From: Edaphobacter sp.
GTDB lineage: Bacteria; Acidobacteriota; Terriglobia; Terriglobales; Acidobacteriaceae
DNA: 64,000 bases
Direction: 5' to 3'
NCBI GenBank assembly: GCA_025462645.1
Contig: JAOAPB010000027.1
Span: 1 to 64,000, forward strand
Shown here: in pieces, positions 61,966 to 64,000 of the stretch
Position numbering within the stretch: position 1 is the first letter of the stretch
Layout of the letters: each line of letters begins with the position of its first letter
The notes under the pieces: generated by a model
What the model saw: the letters and a program-made list of their open reading frames with translations, nothing else
Databases searched by the model: none
What the model was told of the DNA's origin: nothing
Translations under genes and position numbers: made by a program

Positions 61966-62742
61966 ATGAAAATGGCGAAGAGCATGAGGATTTTGGGTTT
62001 GTTGGCGTTGACTTGCCTGCTGACGCTTGGTGGAGTGGCGAGGGCAGTCGCGCAGGGGCAAAATGATGCGCAGATCCAGACTGACGTGACCAAGGCGCTG
62101 GATAACAAGAGATTCAAAAACGTGAAGAGCCAGGTACAGAACGGTGTGGTTACGCTGACCGGTACGGTGGATGTCTACGCCGACAAGGAAGACGCGGACA
62201 AGCGAGCGCACCACCGCAAGAATGTGAAGGCCGTCCAGAATCAGATTGAGGTGGATGGGCCGACAGTCGATGATGTGACGCTTCGGGATCGGTTGGCGGA
62301 GAAGCTGATCTACGACCGTGTAGGGTATGGCACCACGGCATTTAATTCGTTCACGATAGGCGTGCAGAATGGCGTGGTCACGCTGGGCGGCACGGCTTAC
62401 GGGCCTACGGATAAAGACTCGGCGCTGAGCCTGGTGTCGAACTATCCAGGTGTGAAGGACGTGGTCGATAACGTTGAGGTGGCTCCAGTATCTCCGATGG
62501 ATGACAGGATCAGGCTGGCGGAGGCGCGGGCGATCTATGGGGCGCCGCAACTCAACAAGTATGCAATTGATCCAGCGAAGCCGATCAGGATTACGGTGGT
62601 GAATGGGAATGTGACGTTGTCGGGCGTGGTAGATAACCAGGCAGACAAAGATGTCGCAAATATTCGGGCGAATGGTGTCCCGGGGGTCTTCAAGGTGACC
62701 AACAACCTGCAGGTCGCCGGTGCTTCTGAGAAGGAAAAATAA
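61966..62742 (+). CDS. Secreted protein with three BON domains
   Basis: BON domains bind phospholipid surfaces and occur in osmotic-stress proteins such as OsmY. The 258-residue product has a signal peptide (to about residue 30). Three BON units follow at about 35-105, 108-180 and 185-255, each with a similar core: VKSQVQNGVVTLTGTVDVYA, FTIGVQNGVVTLGGTAYGPT and IRITVVNGNVTLSGVVDNQA. AGGAGGAG lies just before the ATG, suggesting strong translation. It forms its own unit with a terminator directly after. Confidence 0.9.
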   Translation: MKMAKSMRILGLLALTCLLTLGGVARAVAQGQNDAQIQTDVTKALDNKRFKNVKSQVQNGVVTLTGTVDVYADKEDADKRAHHRKNVKAVQNQIEVDGPTVDDVTLRDRLAEKLIYDRVGYGTTAFNSFTIGVQNGVVTLGGTAYGPTDKDSALSLVSNYPGVKDVVDNVEVAPVSPMDDRIRLAEARAIYGAPQLNKYAIDPAKPIRITVVNGNVTLSGVVDNQADKDVANIRANGVPGVFKVTNNLQVAGASEKEK

Positions 62743-62758
62743 GTCGATTATTTGCATA

Positions 62759-62796
62759 GGGCCACGCCGCTCATGTCGGCGTGGCCCCGACTCTTT
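62759..62796 (+). terminator. Intrinsic terminator after the BON protein gene
   Basis: GGGCCACGCCG (62759-62769) and CGGCGTGGCCC (62777-62787) form a perfect 11-base stem with a 7-base loop, followed by CGACTCTTTT. Confidence 0.85.
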
Positions 62797-62808
62797 TAGG
62801 ATGAAGCT

Positions 62809-63675
62809 ATGGGATCGTTGTGGAAGAGTACGGTTGCGACGCTGGAGATGATCAAGTGGGAACACTCCGTGTTCGCCTTGCCGTTCGCGCTGACGGGAGC
62901 GGTACTGGCTGCGGGTGGATGGCCCTCGTTGCGTGTACTGTGCTGGATCGTGGTTTGCATGGTAGCGGCGCGATCGGCGGCGATGGCGTTTAACCGGCTG
63001 GTGGATGCCAGACTGGATGCGGCGAACCCACGAACGGCAATGCGAGCGTTGCCGGCGGGAACCCTGAGCAGTGGGTTTGTAGGAGGGTTCGTGGTGGCAT
63101 CGGTGATCTTGTTCGCGTTGGGTGCGGCGATGTTGAACCCGCTGACGCTGAAGCTGGCTCCCGTGGCGCTGGCGGTGGTACTTGTCTACAGCTATATGAA
63201 GCGAGTGACGCGGTGGTCGCATCTGGTGCTTGGACTAGCGCTGGGGATTGCACCTTCAGCGGCATGGATTGCTGTCAGGGGAACGCTCGACGCGCGGATT
63301 GTCGTACTGACTCTCGCTGTGCTGCTATGGGTGGGTGGATTCGATGTGTTGTATGCGTGTCAGGATTACGAGCATGATCGGAAGGTAGGATTGAACAGCG
63401 TGCCGCAGGCCTTCGGCATGAAGACAGCGTTCTGGATTGCACGCGGAATGCATATCGGGATGCTGCTGACGCTTTGCTGGCTAATCGCGCTATTTGGTCT
63501 CGGAAAGCTCGCGGTATTTGGAGTGGTGCTTGTTGCGTTGCTATTGCTGTATGAGCACTTGATCATCTCGCCGCACGATATGCGACGGATGAATGCGGCT
63601 TTCTTTACCTTGAACGGGGTAATCTCGGTCGTATTTTTTGCGTTTATTGCCGCCGATGTTCTGACACGCCAATAG
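62809..63675 (+). CDS. UbiA-family prenyltransferase
   Basis: UbiA enzymes attach polyprenyl chains to aromatic acids in quinone synthesis at the inner membrane. The 288-residue protein has about eight helices and the two Asp-rich motifs, NRLVDARLDAANPRT (NxxxDxxxD) and CQDYEHDRKVGLNSVPQAFG. The opening MIKWEHSVFALPFALTGAVL is typical of the group often annotated as 4-hydroxybenzoate prenyltransferase. That group in menaquinone-only bacteria may instead be MqnP of the futalosine pathway. I cannot choose between them here. AGGA lies 8 bases before the ATG, and the stop codon is inside a strong hairpin. Confidence 0.88.
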   Translation: MGSLWKSTVATLEMIKWEHSVFALPFALTGAVLAAGGWPSLRVLCWIVVCMVAARSAAMAFNRLVDARLDAANPRTAMRALPAGTLSSGFVGGFVVASVILFALGAAMLNPLTLKLAPVALAVVLVYSYMKRVTRWSHLVLGLALGIAPSAAWIAVRGTLDARIVVLTLAVLLWVGGFDVLYACQDYEHDRKVGLNSVPQAFGMKTAFWIARGMHIGMLLTLCWLIALFGLGKLAVFGVVLVALLLLYEHLIISPHDMRRMNAAFFTLNGVISVVFFAFIAADVLTRQ

Positions 63676-63706
63676 AAGAGCCCGCCATTGGCGGGCTCTT
63701 CTATTG
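63670..63706. terminator. Bidirectional terminator overlapping the prenyltransferase stop
   Basis: An 18-base perfect inverted repeat, 63670-63687 with 63689-63706, contains the TAG stop. The GC core GAGCCCGCC/GGCGGGCTC is flanked by A-rich and T-rich ends (AATAGAA, TTCTATT), so it can stop transcription of both the prenyltransferase and the convergent CsbD-like gene. Confidence 0.85.
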
Positions 63707-63741
63707 AATGCTTCTGCTTCGTTGGTCTATGCCGCCGATGA

Positions 63742-63996
63742 TCATGTATGCCGCTGATGATCGTGCTTGGTATCATCCAACTTGTTATTGATCTTATTTT
63801 TTATGTTTTGCGTAGTTGAAGTGATGTCCTCACGCAGGTTGTGGGCAGTATCTCCCGTACGCTGGTTGAGGTCGGCCCTGTCTCGCTGTGCCTCGATGCG
63901 AGCGCTGTCGTTTACCTCGGCTGCGGTATCCTTCGTTTTGCCCCAGGTTTCCTTGGCAGCGCCCTTTATCTGGTCTGCTACGCCTGAGTTGGCCAT
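63742..63996 (-). CDS. CsbD-like stress protein
   Basis: The 84-residue hydrophilic protein opens MANSGVADQIKGAAKETWGK, the CsbD-family signature. A charged, helical, Asp/Asn-rich remainder follows (DLNQRTGDTAHNLREDITST). CsbD-like proteins are small, abundant general-stress proteins of unknown mechanism. The start is 4 bases from the window edge and the gene appears complete. It ends near a short direct repeat of the sequence TATGCCGC-GATGATC at 63729-63758. Confidence 0.8.
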   Translation of the reverse strand: MANSGVADQIKGAAKETWGKTKDTAAEVNDSARIEAQRDRADLNQRTGDTAHNLREDITSTTQNIKNKINNKLDDTKHDHQRHT

Positions 63997-64000
63997 CTTC

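Overview
The window looks like a chromosomal piece of an Acidobacteriota genome, most likely family Acidobacteriaceae (Granulicella, Edaphobacter or Terriglobus type). The pointers are high G+C coding DNA, a PadR regulator paired with a large MacB/FtsX-type permease carrying an N-terminal helical prefix, many secreted beta-barrel proteins, a Gram-negative outer-membrane assembly set, and intergenic repeats whose reverse strand reads VVILSAAKNP. No rRNA, tRNA, CRISPR array, prophage or insertion sequence was found. The genus is an inference from gene content only.

Region 1 (1-6.7 kb, minus strand) is a branched-chain amino acid operon read leuA-leuB-(65-aa membrane protein)-(239-aa secreted protein)-leuC-leuD-ilvD. 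Four of its junctions overlap by 1 to 4 bases. A LysR-type regulator is divergent from leuA, and a perfect 10-base inverted repeat lies between them. LeuA stops before the usual leucine-sensing domain. Region 2 (7.8-13.6 kb) holds envelope genes: a Spy-like protein, three small outer-membrane barrels, a secreted protein with a broken zinc-peptidase motif, and a TonB-like protein. Region 3 (14-34 kb) is a mix of housekeeping and accessory genes: galE, a DUF421 protein, PadR with its permease, an M20 hydrolase, an OFA-type MFS carrier, acs, a GIY-YIG protein, a multi-PAS histidine kinase, a dicarboxylate/amino-acid symporter, a coupled radical SAM and class II aldolase pair, dxs and a DUF2127 protein.

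Region 4 (34.5-47.8 kb) is the division and cell-wall cluster mraZ-rsmH-ftsL-ftsI-murE-(unknown secreted protein)-murF-mraY-murD-ftsW-murG. It is preceded by 10-base-spaced GTGG repeats that look like MraZ boxes. It has a structured intercistronic stretch between rsmH and ftsL, and dispersed repeats between ftsL and ftsI and between murF and mraY. It stops after murG, where an AT-richer single-gene insert follows; murC, ddl, ftsQ, ftsA and ftsZ are not in the window.

Region 5 (49-64 kb) contains an AI-2E family transporter probably started at CTG, aroK, an ECF sigma factor with its zinc-finger anti-sigma factor, a MoeB/ThiF enzyme, a tight outer-membrane biogenesis operon (an Omp85 protein with about seven POTRA repeats, a SurA-like chaperone without a parvulin domain, a TamB-like protein), a triple-BON protein, a UbiA-family prenyltransferase and a CsbD-like protein. 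Non-ATG starts with good ribosome binding sites are common throughout.
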